A DNA stretch of 64,000 nucleotides from Flavobacterium sp. (GCF_027531705.1 NZ_JAPZSP010000018.1:62001-126000), one strand, 5' to 3'; shown: positions 1-9,049, counted from the first letter of the stretch. Notes: generated from the sequence alone by a model not told the origin. Made by a program: numbers and translations.

Positions 1-1982
1 TGAAATTAATTTCAACAGCAAAAGGTCGCACTACTTGTTCCTATTTTATGCCCGATGGAAAACATATTATTTATGCTTCCACACATGCATCAGCAAATGA
101 ATGTCCAGCACCGCCAAAACCACACGATGGAAAATATCTTTGGGCAGTTTATCCAGAATTTGATATTTACATGTCAGATTTAGATGGAAAAATTGTGAAA
201 CAACTTACTAATTCACCAGGTTATGATGCGGAAGCAGTAGTTTCACCAGATGGAAAAAAAATAGCATTTACAAGTACCAGAAGTGGCGATTTGGAGCTAT
301 GGACGATGGACATCGACGGAACAAATTTGAAACAAATCACATTTGGATTAGGTTATGATGGCGGAAGTTTCTTTTCGCATGATAGTAAAAAGTTAGTATT
401 TCGTTCTTCTAGACCAAAAACTGACGCAGAAATAAAAGATTATACCGATTTGCTCAAAGAAAATGTTGTAGCTCCAACCGAAATGGAAATTTATACATGC
501 AATGTTGATGGCTCAGATATTAAACAAGTTACTCATTTAGGAAAAGCCAATTGGGCACCATTCTTTCATCCATCCGATAAAAAAATTATTTTTTCATCTA
601 ATCATCACTCAACTCGCGGCTATGATTTTCAACTTTATATGGTTGATTTAGATGGAAATAATATTGAACAAATTACATGGGAAAGCGAATTTAATGCGTT
701 TCCAATGTTTTCACCTGATGGAAAAAAATTAGTATGGTCAAGTAATCGTCAGCAACAAGCGGCTCGCGAAACCAATGTTTTTATTGCTGATTGGGTTGAT
801 ACAGACGAAACTGAAAAGGCGAAAGTTGCTAATTTGAAAAAGAATATTTCGTATTTAGCATCAGATGACTTAAAAGGAAGATTAACAGGTTCTAAAGAAG
901 AAAAAATTGCTTCCGATTATTTAGTAAAAGAATTAAAGTCTTTGGGAATAAAACCTTATTTAAGAAAAAACTACATTCAAACATTTGATTATAAAGTAAA
1001 AATTAACCCAAAAGATTCAACCGAATTAAAAGTAAATACAGGAAGAAATGTTATTGGTTATTTAGATAACAAAGCTTCAAAAACTATTATAATTGGTGGA
1101 CATTATGACCATTTAGGATTGAACGAACATCATCATTCAACCAAACCAAATTCGGATGGCGAAATTCACAATGGTGCAGATGATAATGCATCAGGAGTTG
1201 CAGGTGTTTTGGAATTAGCGAGAATGCTTTCGCAAAATAAAACGGTTGAAAAAGCCAATTATATTTTTGCGCTATTTTCTGGAGAAGAAGATGGCTTGAT
1301 AGGTTCTAAAAAAATGGCAGAAACTATTAAAACTTTGTATCCTAATGTAAGTACAATGCTAAATATGGATATGATTGGACGTTTGAATGATAAAAAAGAA
1401 TTAACAATTGGTGGCGTTGGAACTAACCCAGAATTTAGTAAAATGACTGAACGCTTGAAACCTGCTGGATTCAATATAACACTTGATGAAAGTGGTGTTG
1501 GACCATCAGATCATACATCCTTTTATTTGAAAGATATTCCCGTATTATTTTTATTCACAGGAACTCATAACGATTATCACAAACCAAGTGATGACGAAGA
1601 TAAAATCAATTATATCGGTGTGACAAGTATTGTTGATTACGCATTCAGAATTGTGAATGAAATCTCAATGATGGACAAAATTGAATTTACAAAAACAAAA
1701 GTAAATGCTGGTAAAACTAGACCAAAATACAAAGTTACATTAGGAATCATGCCTGATTATACCGATCATGGTGATGGTTTACATGTAGACGGCGTAACAG
1801 ATGATCGACCAGCGCAAAAAGCGGGATTAAAAGAAGGCGACATTATCATAAAAATCGGAGATTATACTATAAAAGAAGTATACAGTTATATGGAATGCTT
1901 GGCAAAACTAAATTCAGGCGAAGAAGTCACTATTGTTTACATAAGAAATGGCGAAACCAAAACTACAACTGCTAAACTTTAA
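1..1982 (+). CDS. Secreted WD40-like (PD40) / M28 zinc aminopeptidase / PDZ protein, 5' end missing
   Basis: The reading frame is open from the left edge (first whole codon at base 3), so the start lies outside the window. About the first 275 visible residues carry TolB/PD40 beta-propeller repeats, seen as recurring SPDGKK-type turns followed by I/V-W/F-S-S. An M28 metallopeptidase domain follows at about nt 830-1680. It has the expected zinc ligands and catalytic acids: GGHYDHLG, NGADDNASG, SGEED, MDMIGR and a late HNDYHKPSDD histidine. A C-terminal PDZ domain (about nt 1740-1980) contains RPAQKAGLKEGDIIIKIGD. Members of this architecture are exported peptidases that trim peptides in the periplasm or outside the cell. 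Export of this copy cannot be confirmed because the N terminus is cut off. It converges on the acetyltransferase gene, with 56 nt and no clear terminator between them. Confidence 0.93.
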   Translation, partial: KLISTAKGRTTCSYFMPDGKHIIYASTHASANECPAPPKPHDGKYLWAVYPEFDIYMSDLDGKIVKQLTNSPGYDAEAVVSPDGKKIAFTSTRSGDLELWTMDIDGTNLKQITFGLGYDGGSFFSHDSKKLVFRSSRPKTDAEIKDYTDLLKENVVAPTEMEIYTCNVDGSDIKQVTHLGKANWAPFFHPSDKKIIFSSNHHSTRGYDFQLYMVDLDGNNIEQITWESEFNAFPMFSPDGKKLVWSSNRQQQAARETNVFIADWVDTDETEKAKVANLKKNISYLASDDLKGRLTGSKEEKIASDYLVKELKSLGIKPYLRKNYIQTFDYKVKINPKDSTELKVNTGRNVIGYLDNKASKTIIIGGHYDHLGLNEHHHSTKPNSDGEIHNGADDNASGVAGVLELARMLSQNKTVEKANYIFALFSGEEDGLIGSKKMAETIKTLYPNVSTMLNMDMIGRLNDKKELTIGGVGTNPEFSKMTERLKPAGFNITLDESGVGPSDHTSFYLKDIPVLFLFTGTHNDYHKPSDDEDKINYIGVTSIVDYAFRIVNEISMMDKIEFTKTKVNAGKTRPKYKVTLGIMPDYTDHGDGLHVDGVTDDRPAQKAGLKEGDIIIKIGDYTIKEVYSYMECLAKLNSGEEVTIVYIRNGETKTTTAKL

Positions 1983-2038
1983 ATATTTTTCAAATAAGTC
2001 TCTTAAATTCTTGTTTGTGAAAACGGATAAGGTTTTTT

Positions 2039-2530
2039 TTATAAAATGAATTCCATCACATAATCATCCATTACATAACCGTTTCCTATTTCGAAAACTT
2101 TTTCTTCTGTGATTTTAAATCCGTATTTAAGATAAAAATCTTTGGCTTTGTTATTACGATTTACGGTAAGTTGCAAAACTTTATCATTCTCTTTTATGGA
2201 AATTTCTTTGATATAATCTATCAATTTTCGACCAATTCCTTTTCCTTGTGTTTCGGGCAAAACGTAAAGTTTGTGAATTTTAGTAGTATTTGAAGCTTCA
2301 ACATGTAATTCATAAGAAGCAAAACCAACAAAACGATTTTCATCTTCAACTAGCAAAAATACTTTTCCACATTCAAGTTGTTTTTTAAGCGATGAAAGAC
2401 TGTACATCATTTCCATCATATAGTCAAATTGTTCTTGTGAAAGAATAGAATTGTATGTTGCTGGCCAAATAATTTGTGCCAACTTTTGAACCTCAACAAG
2501 TTGTTCTCTAGTAGCTACAGAAATTGTCAT
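2039..2530 (-). CDS. GNAT-family N-acetyltransferase
   Basis: The product is 163 residues, the usual length for a single GNAT domain. Motif A, which binds the acetyl-CoA pyrophosphate, is visible as VLPETQGKGIGRKLIDYI (the Q/R-x-x-G-x-G/A signature). It is preceded by the beta-4 strand and followed by LTVNRNNKAKDFYLKYGFK, the typical motif B ending in a YxxxGF turn. The substrate cannot be predicted from sequence; small-molecule amines or protein N-termini are both possible. The start codon lies one base beyond the folD stop codon, so the two genes are almost certainly co-transcribed, with this gene second. Confidence 0.9.
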   Translation of the reverse strand: MTISVATREQLVEVQKLAQIIWPATYNSILSQEQFDYMMEMMYSLSSLKKQLECGKVFLLVEDENRFVGFASYELHVEASNTTKIHKLYVLPETQGKGIGRKLIDYIKEISIKENDKVLQLTVNRNNKAKDFYLKYGFKITEEKVFEIGNGYVMDDYVMEFIL

Positions 2531-2531
2531 T

Positions 2532-3416
2532 TTATTTTCTTAATCGTTTTTGTTCTCTTGCCAAAAGTGTGTTTTTTAGCAACATTGCAATTGTCATTGG
2601 TCCTACTCCACCAGGAACTGGTGTTATAAACGATGCTTTTTTAGAAACATTTTCATAGTCAACATCGCCAACAATTTTGTATCCTTTTTCAGAAGTTTCA
2701 TCGGCAACACGTGTAATTCCAACATCGATTACTACTACATCATCTTTTACCATTTCGGCTTTTAGATAATTTGGAACACCAAGAGCCGTAATAATAATAT
2801 CTGCTTGAGATGTAATTTGGTTAATATTTTTAGTATGACTATGGGTTAAAGTAACCGTAGAATTTCCTGGAAAATGATTTCTTCCCATCAAAATACTCAT
2901 CGGACGACCTACGATATGACTTCTACCAATAATTACTGTATGTTTTCCATCGGTTGGCACATTGTATCTTTCTAAAAGTTCTAAAATTCCAAAAGGAGTT
3001 GCTGGAATAAAAGTACTCATATCCAAAGCCATTTTTCCAAAATTTTCTGGGTGAAAACCATCAACGTCTTTGCTTGGATCAATCGCATTAATAATACTTT
3101 GCGTATCTATTTGTTTTGGAAGTGGAAGTTGTACTATAAAACCATCAATATCATCATTTTGATTTAACTCTTTAATTTTTTTAAGCAACTCCGTTTCTGA
3201 AGTTGTACTTGGCAACTTCACCATCGTAGACTCAAATCCTACTCTTTCGCAAGCTTTTACTTTGCTGCCAACGTAAGTCAAACTTGCACCATCACTACCT
3301 ACAATTATTGCAGCTAAATGTGGCACTTTTTCGCCATTGTCTTTCATTTTCTGAACTTCGGCAGCAATTTCGTTTTTGATATCTTCTGATACTTTTTTTC
3401 CGTCTAACAGAGTCAT
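2532..3416 (-). CDS. folD: Bifunctional methylenetetrahydrofolate dehydrogenase / methenyltetrahydrofolate cyclohydrolase FolD
   Basis: FolD interconverts 5,10-methylene-THF, 5,10-methenyl-THF and 10-formyl-THF in the cytoplasm, feeding purine and formyl-methionine synthesis. The 294 residues match the family length. Signatures present are YVGSKVKACERVGF (with the catalytic Tyr and Lys), DGFIVQLPLPK, DPSKDVDGFHPEN, the Rossmann-type VIGRSHIVGRPMS and the C-terminal PVPGGVGPMT. The downstream neighbour is the acetyltransferase (1-nt gap). Upstream, a secreted RCC1-repeat gene separates it from ffh. I believe ffh and folD are commonly adjacent in flavobacteria, so that gene may be an insertion. 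Confidence 0.97.
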   Translation of the reverse strand: MTLLDGKKVSEDIKNEIAAEVQKMKDNGEKVPHLAAIIVGSDGASLTYVGSKVKACERVGFESTMVKLPSTTSETELLKKIKELNQNDDIDGFIVQLPLPKQIDTQSIINAIDPSKDVDGFHPENFGKMALDMSTFIPATPFGILELLERYNVPTDGKHTVIIGRSHIVGRPMSILMGRNHFPGNSTVTLTHSHTKNINQITSQADIIITALGVPNYLKAEMVKDDVVVIDVGITRVADETSEKGYKIVGDVDYENVSKKASFITPVPGGVGPMTIAMLLKNTLLAREQKRLRK

Positions 3417-3453
3417 TTTAAAATACTTTTAATTAAACACTTAGCTCTATAAT

Positions 3454-4860
3454 TTAAGATTTGATTATCTTTTTTTCAATAGTAACTTTATTTAGTGTAA
3501 TTTTCAAAATATAAATTCCTGAACTTAAAAAATTAGTGCGTAAAACATTTTTCAAATTAGTGAGTAATATACTTTCAACTAAAATACCATTACAATTATA
3601 TAAACTGGCAACTCCATTAAGATTTTCCTTAGTTAAATTAATTGATAGTTCATCAATAATTGGATTAGGAAATACTTCAATGTTTTTATCTAAATCATTA
3701 TCTGTTGTTTGTAAATTTATACTACAACCACCATTTAAATTAACAGCAATATTAGTATTTATATTTGTACCATTACCTAATTGCCCACTACCATTACTTC
3801 CAACATTAAAAATTGCACCATCATTTTTTACAAAAACAGAGTGACTACTACCAGCATAAATATCTGAAATATTTGTGATGTTAAGAACGGGGGATGGATT
3901 ATTAGTATCAATGTTGTTACCTATCCCTAGCTGACCACTGTTATTGAAACCTGCAGCCTTAACGATTCCATTATTTTGTAAAAAAAGGGAATGTAAATAT
4001 CCAGCTGATATTTTTACTATCCCGGATAACTCCATAATTTTGAATGGCGAATAATTATATGTACCTACATTGACGCTATTTCCTACTTGTCCGTAATTAT
4101 TAGAACCTGTTGCCCAAACAGTATTATCATTTTTTAAAAACAATGAATGAGTACCCCCAGCAGAAACTTGAATAATGTTATCTAATCCTGTTATTTGAGT
4201 TGGAATGTCAACACCAAATAAAGGTTGATTACCTATTTGTCCGTAGTAATTACCTCCAATTGCCCATACTGTACCGTCACCCTTTAGAAATAATACATGA
4301 TATAAGCCAGCGCTAATTGCTATAATTTCTGAAAGTCCAACTATTTGAATTGGAATCGTTTTATTTACAGAAGTTCCGTCTCCAAATATTCTTGCAGTAT
4401 TGTCTCCAACACCCCAAACAGTTCCATCATTCTTTAAAAAAATAGAATAATACGAATTAGCCGCTATTGAAACAACGTTAGTCATAAGCAACACTTGATT
4501 AGGGATATAACTGCTTACAGTAGTGCCATTGCCAAGTTGCCCGAGAGAATTTGCACCAACAGACCAAACGGTTCCGTCATTTTTTAAAAACAAAGAATGA
4601 CCGTTTCCTGCTGCAACTGCTGTAAAGTTTCCATTTAAAAGTGGCTGAACCAAAGAGCTTTGATTTGAATTAATACCAATTCCTAGCTGACCATTTCCAT
4701 TACTTCCAATAGCATTTACAAAACCGTTGTCACAACTAAAAATTGAAAAATTTAATCCAGTACCCACACGTTGTGAATAAACTGTGCATTTGAAAAATAA
4801 AAAAAATAAAAAAAAGTATCTCAATTTAAAAACATTAAATTTTATTTTTTTGGCTAGCAT
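3454..4860 (-). CDS. Secreted RCC1-repeat beta-propeller protein with T9SS type A sorting domain
   Basis: This 468-residue protein starts with a lysine-rich N terminus and a long hydrophobic segment, consistent with a signal peptide ending near VYSQ. Seven RCC1-type repeats follow, each with the pattern hydrophobic-x-x-G-x-N-x-x-G-Q-L-G-x-G. Examples are VGANSLGQLGNG, IGGNYYGQIGN and VGSNGSGQLGNG. They are linked by ...A.G..HSLFLKNDGTVW segments, so a seven-bladed propeller is likely. The last 80 or so residues form a type A T9SS tail (VFPNPIIDELSI ... GIYILKI ... KKIIKS), predicting surface display or release. Bacterial RCC1 proteins of this kind have no settled function; adhesion or protein binding is inference. 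The gene sits 50 nt downstream of ffh on the same strand. Confidence 0.88.
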   Translation of the reverse strand: MLAKKIKFNVFKLRYFFLFFLFFKCTVYSQRVGTGLNFSIFSCDNGFVNAIGSNGNGQLGIGINSNQSSLVQPLLNGNFTAVAAGNGHSLFLKNDGTVWSVGANSLGQLGNGTTVSSYIPNQVLLMTNVVSIAANSYYSIFLKNDGTVWGVGDNTARIFGDGTSVNKTIPIQIVGLSEIIAISAGLYHVLFLKGDGTVWAIGGNYYGQIGNQPLFGVDIPTQITGLDNIIQVSAGGTHSLFLKNDNTVWATGSNNYGQVGNSVNVGTYNYSPFKIMELSGIVKISAGYLHSLFLQNNGIVKAAGFNNSGQLGIGNNIDTNNPSPVLNITNISDIYAGSSHSVFVKNDGAIFNVGSNGSGQLGNGTNINTNIAVNLNGGCSINLQTTDNDLDKNIEVFPNPIIDELSINLTKENLNGVASLYNCNGILVESILLTNLKNVLRTNFLSSGIYILKITLNKVTIEKKIIKS

Positions 4861-4910
4861 CTTATTCAGTGTTTAATTATAAATAAAGAATCAATAAATA
4901 TTTTAGTCTA

Positions 4911-6257
4911 TTACATTTTTGGCATTCCGCCTTTCATTCCAGCCATCATTTTCATCATGTTTTTTCCACCTGGTCCTTGCATCATTTTCATCATTTTGCT
5001 CATTTGGTCAAACTGTTTCATTAGCTGGTTGACTTCTTCTATTTTTCTACCAGAACCTTTTGCGATTCTAGTTTTTCTTTTCACATCAATTAAAGCTGGT
5101 TTGCTTCTTTCTTTTGGCGTCATCGAGTAAATGATAGCTTCTATATGTTTGAAAGCATCATCTTCAATTTCAACATCTTTCATGGCTTTGGAAGCACCTG
5201 GTATCATTCCTACCAAGTCTTTCATGTTACCCATTTTTTTAACTTGTTGAATTTGCGCTAAGAAATCATCAAAACCGAATTCGTTTTTAGCAATTTTCTT
5301 TTGCAATTTTCTTGCTTCTTCCTCGTCATATTGCTCTTGTGCGCGTTCAACTAACGATACAACGTCACCCATTCCAAGAATACGTTCTGCCATACGATTT
5401 GGATAGAAAACATCGATAGCATCCATTTTTTCACCAGTTCCGACAAACTTAATTGGTTTGTTCACAACCGATTTGATGGTAATGGCAGCTCCACCACGAG
5501 TATCACCATCTAATTTGGTAAGGATAACACCATCAAAATTTAATCTATCATTGAAAGCTTTTGCCGTATTTACAGCATCTTGCCCAGTCATTGCATCAAC
5601 AACAAATAATGTTTCTTGTGGTTGAATTGCTTTGTGAACATTGGCAATTTCGGTCATCATTTCTTCATCAACAGCCAAACGACCTGCTGTATCGACAATC
5701 ACAACATTAAAACCGTTAGCTTTTGCGTAAGCTATTGCTTTAAGAGAAATATCTACTGGATTTTTATTTTCTGGCTCTGAGTAAACCTCTACTCCTATTT
5801 GATCACCTACAACATGTAACTGATTAATCGCCGCCGGACGGTAAATATCACAAGCTACTAAAAGTGGTTTTTTGTTCTTTTTAGTTTTTAGATAATTAGC
5901 TAATTTTCCTGAGAAAGTAGTTTTACCCGAACCTTGTAAACCAGACATCAAAATTACGGTTGGATTTCCAGAAAGATTGATTCCTGCTGCATCACCACCC
6001 ATTAATTCGGTTAATTCGTCTTTAACCAATTTAACCATTAATTGTCCTGGTTGCAATGTTGTTAATACATCTTGACCAATTGCTTTTTCTTTTACTCTTG
6101 TGGTAAAATCTTTGGCAATTTTAAAATTTACGTCGGCATCTAATAAAGCACGACGAACTTCTTTAAGTGTATCTGCAACGTTAACTTCGGTAATTTTTCC
6201 GTGACCTTTTAGTATATGAAAGGCTTTATCTAATTTATCGCTTAAATTATTGAACAT
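4911..6257 (-). CDS. ffh: Signal recognition particle GTPase Ffh (SRP54)
   Basis: Ffh binds SRP RNA and signal sequences of nascent membrane proteins and docks with FtsY. The 448 residues contain the NG GTPase domain with G1 GLQGSGKTT, DTAGRLAVDEEM, TKLDGDTRGG and a GTGEKMDAID region. The C-terminal M domain has KKMGNMKDLVGMIPGASK and ends in a methionine-rich tail (MSKMMKMMQGPGG... MKGGMPKM), typical of the family. A minus-strand TAAATTTG element (bases 6296 to 6289) lies about 30 nt upstream of the start and fits a Bacteroidota -7 box, though I see no well-spaced -33 TTG. Confidence 0.98.
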   Translation of the reverse strand: MFNNLSDKLDKAFHILKGHGKITEVNVADTLKEVRRALLDADVNFKIAKDFTTRVKEKAIGQDVLTTLQPGQLMVKLVKDELTELMGGDAAGINLSGNPTVILMSGLQGSGKTTFSGKLANYLKTKKNKKPLLVACDIYRPAAINQLHVVGDQIGVEVYSEPENKNPVDISLKAIAYAKANGFNVVIVDTAGRLAVDEEMMTEIANVHKAIQPQETLFVVDAMTGQDAVNTAKAFNDRLNFDGVILTKLDGDTRGGAAITIKSVVNKPIKFVGTGEKMDAIDVFYPNRMAERILGMGDVVSLVERAQEQYDEEEARKLQKKIAKNEFGFDDFLAQIQQVKKMGNMKDLVGMIPGASKAMKDVEIEDDAFKHIEAIIYSMTPKERSKPALIDVKRKTRIAKGSGRKIEEVNQLMKQFDQMSKMMKMMQGPGGKNMMKMMAGMKGGMPKM

Positions 6258-6455
6258 AATTAATTGGAGTTTCTAAAAAATTGAAGTGCAAATTTAAGCA
6301 TTTGAAATTGAAGTTTAAATAGATTTGAATAAAATTGAAATAAAAACAGCAAAAATTTCAATCACACATGTTGTTAAAATAAAAAAATATATTTTATTTA
6401 GGTTGACAAAAGGTTAACAAGCGATTTTTTAACAATTTTTTTGGTTTTAATTATT

Positions 6456-6463
6456 TATATTTG
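6456..6463 (+). promoter_or_regulatory. Candidate -7 promoter element (TATATTTG) for the ankyrin/DOMON/cytochrome operon
   Basis: The octamer is an exact match to the Bacteroidota -7 consensus TAnnTTTG and lies 16 nt before the ATG at 6479. No TTG is found at the usual 17-23 nt upstream, so this is a partial match. Its position argues that translation starts at ATG 6479 and not at the in-frame TTG at 6461, which would fall inside the promoter element. Confidence 0.4.
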
Positions 6464-6478
6464 TTCAAAATAAGAAAA

Positions 6479-6991
6479 ATGGTTCGTTTTTTAATAGTAT
6501 TTACAATCTTTACATCAACTTGTTTTGCACAACAAAAAAATATTTTTGATGTAGCTCGAAGTGGAACATTACAAGAAATTGAACTTCTTTACACAGAAAA
6601 TAAAAATTGTACAAACGAAATTAATGAATATGGATTTAGTCCGTTGATTTTGGCTTGCTACAAAGGAAATTCTGAAGTTGCCAAATTTTTAATTGAAAAA
6701 AAATCAAATCTGAATTATGTTTCAGATGAAGGTACAGCTTTGATGGCAGCAGTTGTAAGGGGAAAAAATGAATTGGTAAAATTGTTATTAGAAAATGGTG
6801 CCAATTCTAATTTAACAAATTCACAAGGAACAACGGCTTTAATGTATGCAGCTCAGTTTAAAAACATAGAATTAGTAAAATTACTTTTGCAATACAAAGC
6901 AGATAAAACGATAGTAAACAAAAATCAAAAAACAGCTTTTGAGTTTGCTGTTTTTAGTAATAATGACGAAATAATTAACTTACTTAAATAA
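6479..6991 (+). CDS. Exported ankyrin-repeat protein
   Basis: The start at ATG 6479 gives a 170-residue protein beginning with a clear signal peptide (MVRFLIVFTIFTSTCFAQ). An in-frame TTG at 6461 is less likely because it overlaps the -7 promoter element. About four ankyrin repeats fill the mature protein: GFSPLILACYKGNSEVAKFL, GTALMAAVVRGKNELVKLLL, GTTALMYAAQFKNIELVKLL and a final QKTAFEFAVFSNNDEIINLL. Ankyrin repeats bind protein partners, and an exported copy would act in the periplasm. It is the first gene of a six-gene run of exported proteins (33 nt to the DOMON gene) and could act as an assembly or protective partner for its neighbours; that role is inference. Confidence 0.85.
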   Translation: MVRFLIVFTIFTSTCFAQQKNIFDVARSGTLQEIELLYTENKNCTNEINEYGFSPLILACYKGNSEVAKFLIEKKSNLNYVSDEGTALMAAVVRGKNELVKLLLENGANSNLTNSQGTTALMYAAQFKNIELVKLLLQYKADKTIVNKNQKTAFEFAVFSNNDEIINLLK

Positions 6992-7024
6992 TAAATCAAT
7001 AACTAACCAATAAATCAATAACTT

Positions 7025-7777
7025 ATGAAAAAAATTACTTTATTATCTTTACTAATGCTGAGTACATTGGGTTTTGCTCAATTTTCGACAGGAACTGTTA
7101 CTATTCCGGGTTCTGGCATGACAGTTAAAATTGATACAAACACATCAATTGTTACTTTAACTCTAACTGGACCAAGTGGTGGATGGATGGGACTTGGATT
7201 TGGTGGAAGTAATGGTATGCCATCTGTTTCTGATATGTTTATTTGGAACTCATCTGCAAATAGAGATTACACACCATCTGGAAGCACTGCTGCCCCTTCT
7301 GCTGATGCTACAGCTTCGCAAAGTTGGACAATCGTTTCAGACAATGTTGTAGGTACTACAAGAACAGTTGTTGCAACAAGAGCACTTGTTTCAGCAGGAG
7401 ATTACACGTTTACCAATTCTAATTCTGCAATTCCTATTATTTATGCAAGAGGTTCTGCCCAAGCACTTGCCTACCATGGAAATAATCCACACTCAGGGAT
7501 AGTTTTACAAAGAACACAACTTGGAGTAGAAGATTTCTCTTTGAATGCTTCTTCTGTTTATCCAAATCCTTCAAATGGAACATTTACAATTTCTAGTAAA
7601 ACCAACATGACTGAAATAAACGTATATAGTCAAACAGGTGCTTTGGTAAAAACTATCAAAGTAGAAGATAGTTCAGAAAAAGCTGAAGTAATTGTAAACG
7701 GATTACAAGCTGGTGTTTATTTAATTGAACTAAAAAATAATGCTGAGAAGTCTTGGAAGAAAGTTATTGTAAACTAA
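7025..7777 (+). CDS. Secreted DOMON-type domain protein with T9SS type A sorting domain
   Basis: The 250-residue product has a signal peptide (MKKITLLSLLMLSTLGFAQ). A beta-rich domain of about 140 residues follows, resembling DOMON: GGWMGLGFGG, then GMPSVSDMFIW, then a late ALAYHGNNPHSG. In heme-binding DOMON domains the axial ligands are a Met early and a His late in the fold. The Met residues around GMPSVSDM and the His residues in YHGNNPH are candidates, but this is inference. The last 75 or so residues are a type A sorting domain (VYPNPSNGTFTI ... GVYLIEL ... KKVIVN), so the protein is probably displayed on the cell surface. It lies 6 nt upstream of the OB-fold gene, in the same operon as a c-type cytochrome and YceI. 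Confidence 0.8.
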   Translation: MKKITLLSLLMLSTLGFAQFSTGTVTIPGSGMTVKIDTNTSIVTLTLTGPSGGWMGLGFGGSNGMPSVSDMFIWNSSANRDYTPSGSTAAPSADATASQSWTIVSDNVVGTTRTVVATRALVSAGDYTFTNSNSAIPIIYARGSAQALAYHGNNPHSGIVLQRTQLGVEDFSLNASSVYPNPSNGTFTISSKTNMTEINVYSQTGALVKTIKVEDSSEKAEVIVNGLQAGVYLIELKNNAEKSWKKVIVN

Positions 7778-7783
7778 CAAAAT

Positions 7784-8173
7784 ATGACAAAAAAAACTAA
7801 AATAGTTTTAGCATCAATTCTAGGATTAGGATTGGTGCTTTTTGTTACTTATAAAATTATGTTGACATCAGGTGCAAGAGATTTAGAAACCGAAAAAACA
7901 GCATTTACCGTTTCAACAAAAGAAATCGTAAATGAATTTGCTACCGACACAAGTGCTACAACTAAATATTTGAATAAGGCAATTGAAATAAAAGGTGTTG
8001 TAACTCAAATAGAAGATAAACAGCTTATTCTTGATGGTGTTGTAATTTGCGCTATGAAAAATGCCGTAACTCCTGAAAGCAAAGACAAACTAATCACTGT
8101 AAAAGGTAGGTTTTTGGGATATGACGACCTTATGGGAGAACTTAAATTAGACGAGTGTTCAATTATTAAATAA
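7784..8173 (+). CDS. Membrane-anchored OB-fold protein (tRNA_anti-like family)
   Basis: The 129-residue product begins with a short basic stretch and one hydrophobic helix (IVLASILGLGLVLFVTYKI), then a periplasmic domain. The domain runs NKAIEIKGVVTQIE, VVICAMK, KLITVKGRFLGYDDLMG and LKLDECSIIK. This is the arrangement of the tRNA_anti-like OB folds common in Bacteroidota, in which the two cysteines (in VICAM and DECSI) are conserved. Despite the family name there is no evidence that it touches tRNA; its location points to an envelope role. It sits 6 nt after the DOMON gene and 4 nt before the DUF5777 gene, which indicates translational coupling. Confidence 0.75.
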   Translation: MTKKTKIVLASILGLGLVLFVTYKIMLTSGARDLETEKTAFTVSTKEIVNEFATDTSATTKYLNKAIEIKGVVTQIEDKQLILDGVVICAMKNAVTPESKDKLITVKGRFLGYDDLMGELKLDECSIIK

Positions 8174-8177
8174 ATTT

Positions 8178-9038
8178 ATGAAAGTTACTAAAATACTATT
8201 TTTTCTACTCTTCTCATCTTTTGGAGTCACTTATGCCCAGGATGATTTGCTAAACGAACTAGATTCTGCCAGTTCAAACAAAAAAGAAATTGAAATTGCT
8301 GCCTTCAAAGGAATGCAAATTTGTAATATGCAATCGACCAAATTAGCTGCCAAAGGTGAATGGTACTTTTTAGTTTCACACAGATTTGGAGATTTAACAA
8401 ACGGTTTAGATAATTTCTTTGGGTTGGATAATGCCTATACAAAATTGGGCGGTCTTTATGGCGCAACAAATTGGCTAACACTAGGAGCAGCCAGACATAC
8501 TTACAACAAAACTTATGAACTTACAGCTAAGTACAAACTAATGAATCAAGAAGTGAATGGTTTTCCTGTAACAATTGTCGGATTCAACTCAATGGATATT
8601 AACACGCTTCTTTCTAAAGATTTATATCCTGGATTATCGGGCAGTAATAGATTGGCATACACTTCTCAACTCTTAGTTTCAAGAAAATTTTCTAACTCAT
8701 TATCACTTGAGGTAAATCCAGTTTGGGTGCATAAAAATCTTTATGACATAACAACCGAAAAAAGAGATCAGTTTTTGCTGGCGGCCGGTGGAAGATATAA
8801 AGTTTCAAAAAGAATTAGTCTAAACATGGAATATGCAGCTAGAATAAGTCAACCAGATGTAAAAACCTTTCAAAACCCATTAACCGTTGGTATGGATATT
8901 GAAACAGGTGGTCACGTTTTTCAGTTAGTTTTTTCTAATAGTCAAGCTATGAATGATGTCGCGTATTTTACAAACGCTTCAGGAAAATGGGATGACAAAG
9001 GCATCTTTTTTGGATTTAATATGTACCGTGTTTTTTAA
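8178..9038 (+). CDS. DUF5777-family outer-membrane beta-barrel-like protein
   Basis: The 286-residue protein has a signal peptide (ending near VTYAQ). The body matches the pattern I associate with DUF5777: an early AFKGMQICNMQSTKLAAKGE, then HRFGDLTNGLDNFFGLDNA, then alternating strands with aromatic ends, finishing in a terminal Phe (FNMYRVF). A C-terminal Phe and amphipathic strands are typical of outer-membrane barrels. The function of the family is not established. It lies between the OB-fold gene and the c-type cytochrome lipoprotein, with gaps of 4 and 11 nt, so it is probably the outer-membrane component of the same unit. Confidence 0.75.
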   Translation: MKVTKILFFLLFSSFGVTYAQDDLLNELDSASSNKKEIEIAAFKGMQICNMQSTKLAAKGEWYFLVSHRFGDLTNGLDNFFGLDNAYTKLGGLYGATNWLTLGAARHTYNKTYELTAKYKLMNQEVNGFPVTIVGFNSMDINTLLSKDLYPGLSGSNRLAYTSQLLVSRKFSNSLSLEVNPVWVHKNLYDITTEKRDQFLLAAGGRYKVSKRISLNMEYAARISQPDVKTFQNPLTVGMDIETGGHVFQLVFSNSQAMNDVAYFTNASGKWDDKGIFFGFNMYRVF

Positions 9039-9049
9039 TTTTTATTACT

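Noticed and set aside
6461..6478. TTG start adding six residues to the ankyrin protein
   Set aside because: It overlaps the TATATTTG promoter element, and the ATG at 6479 gives a cleaner signal peptide.
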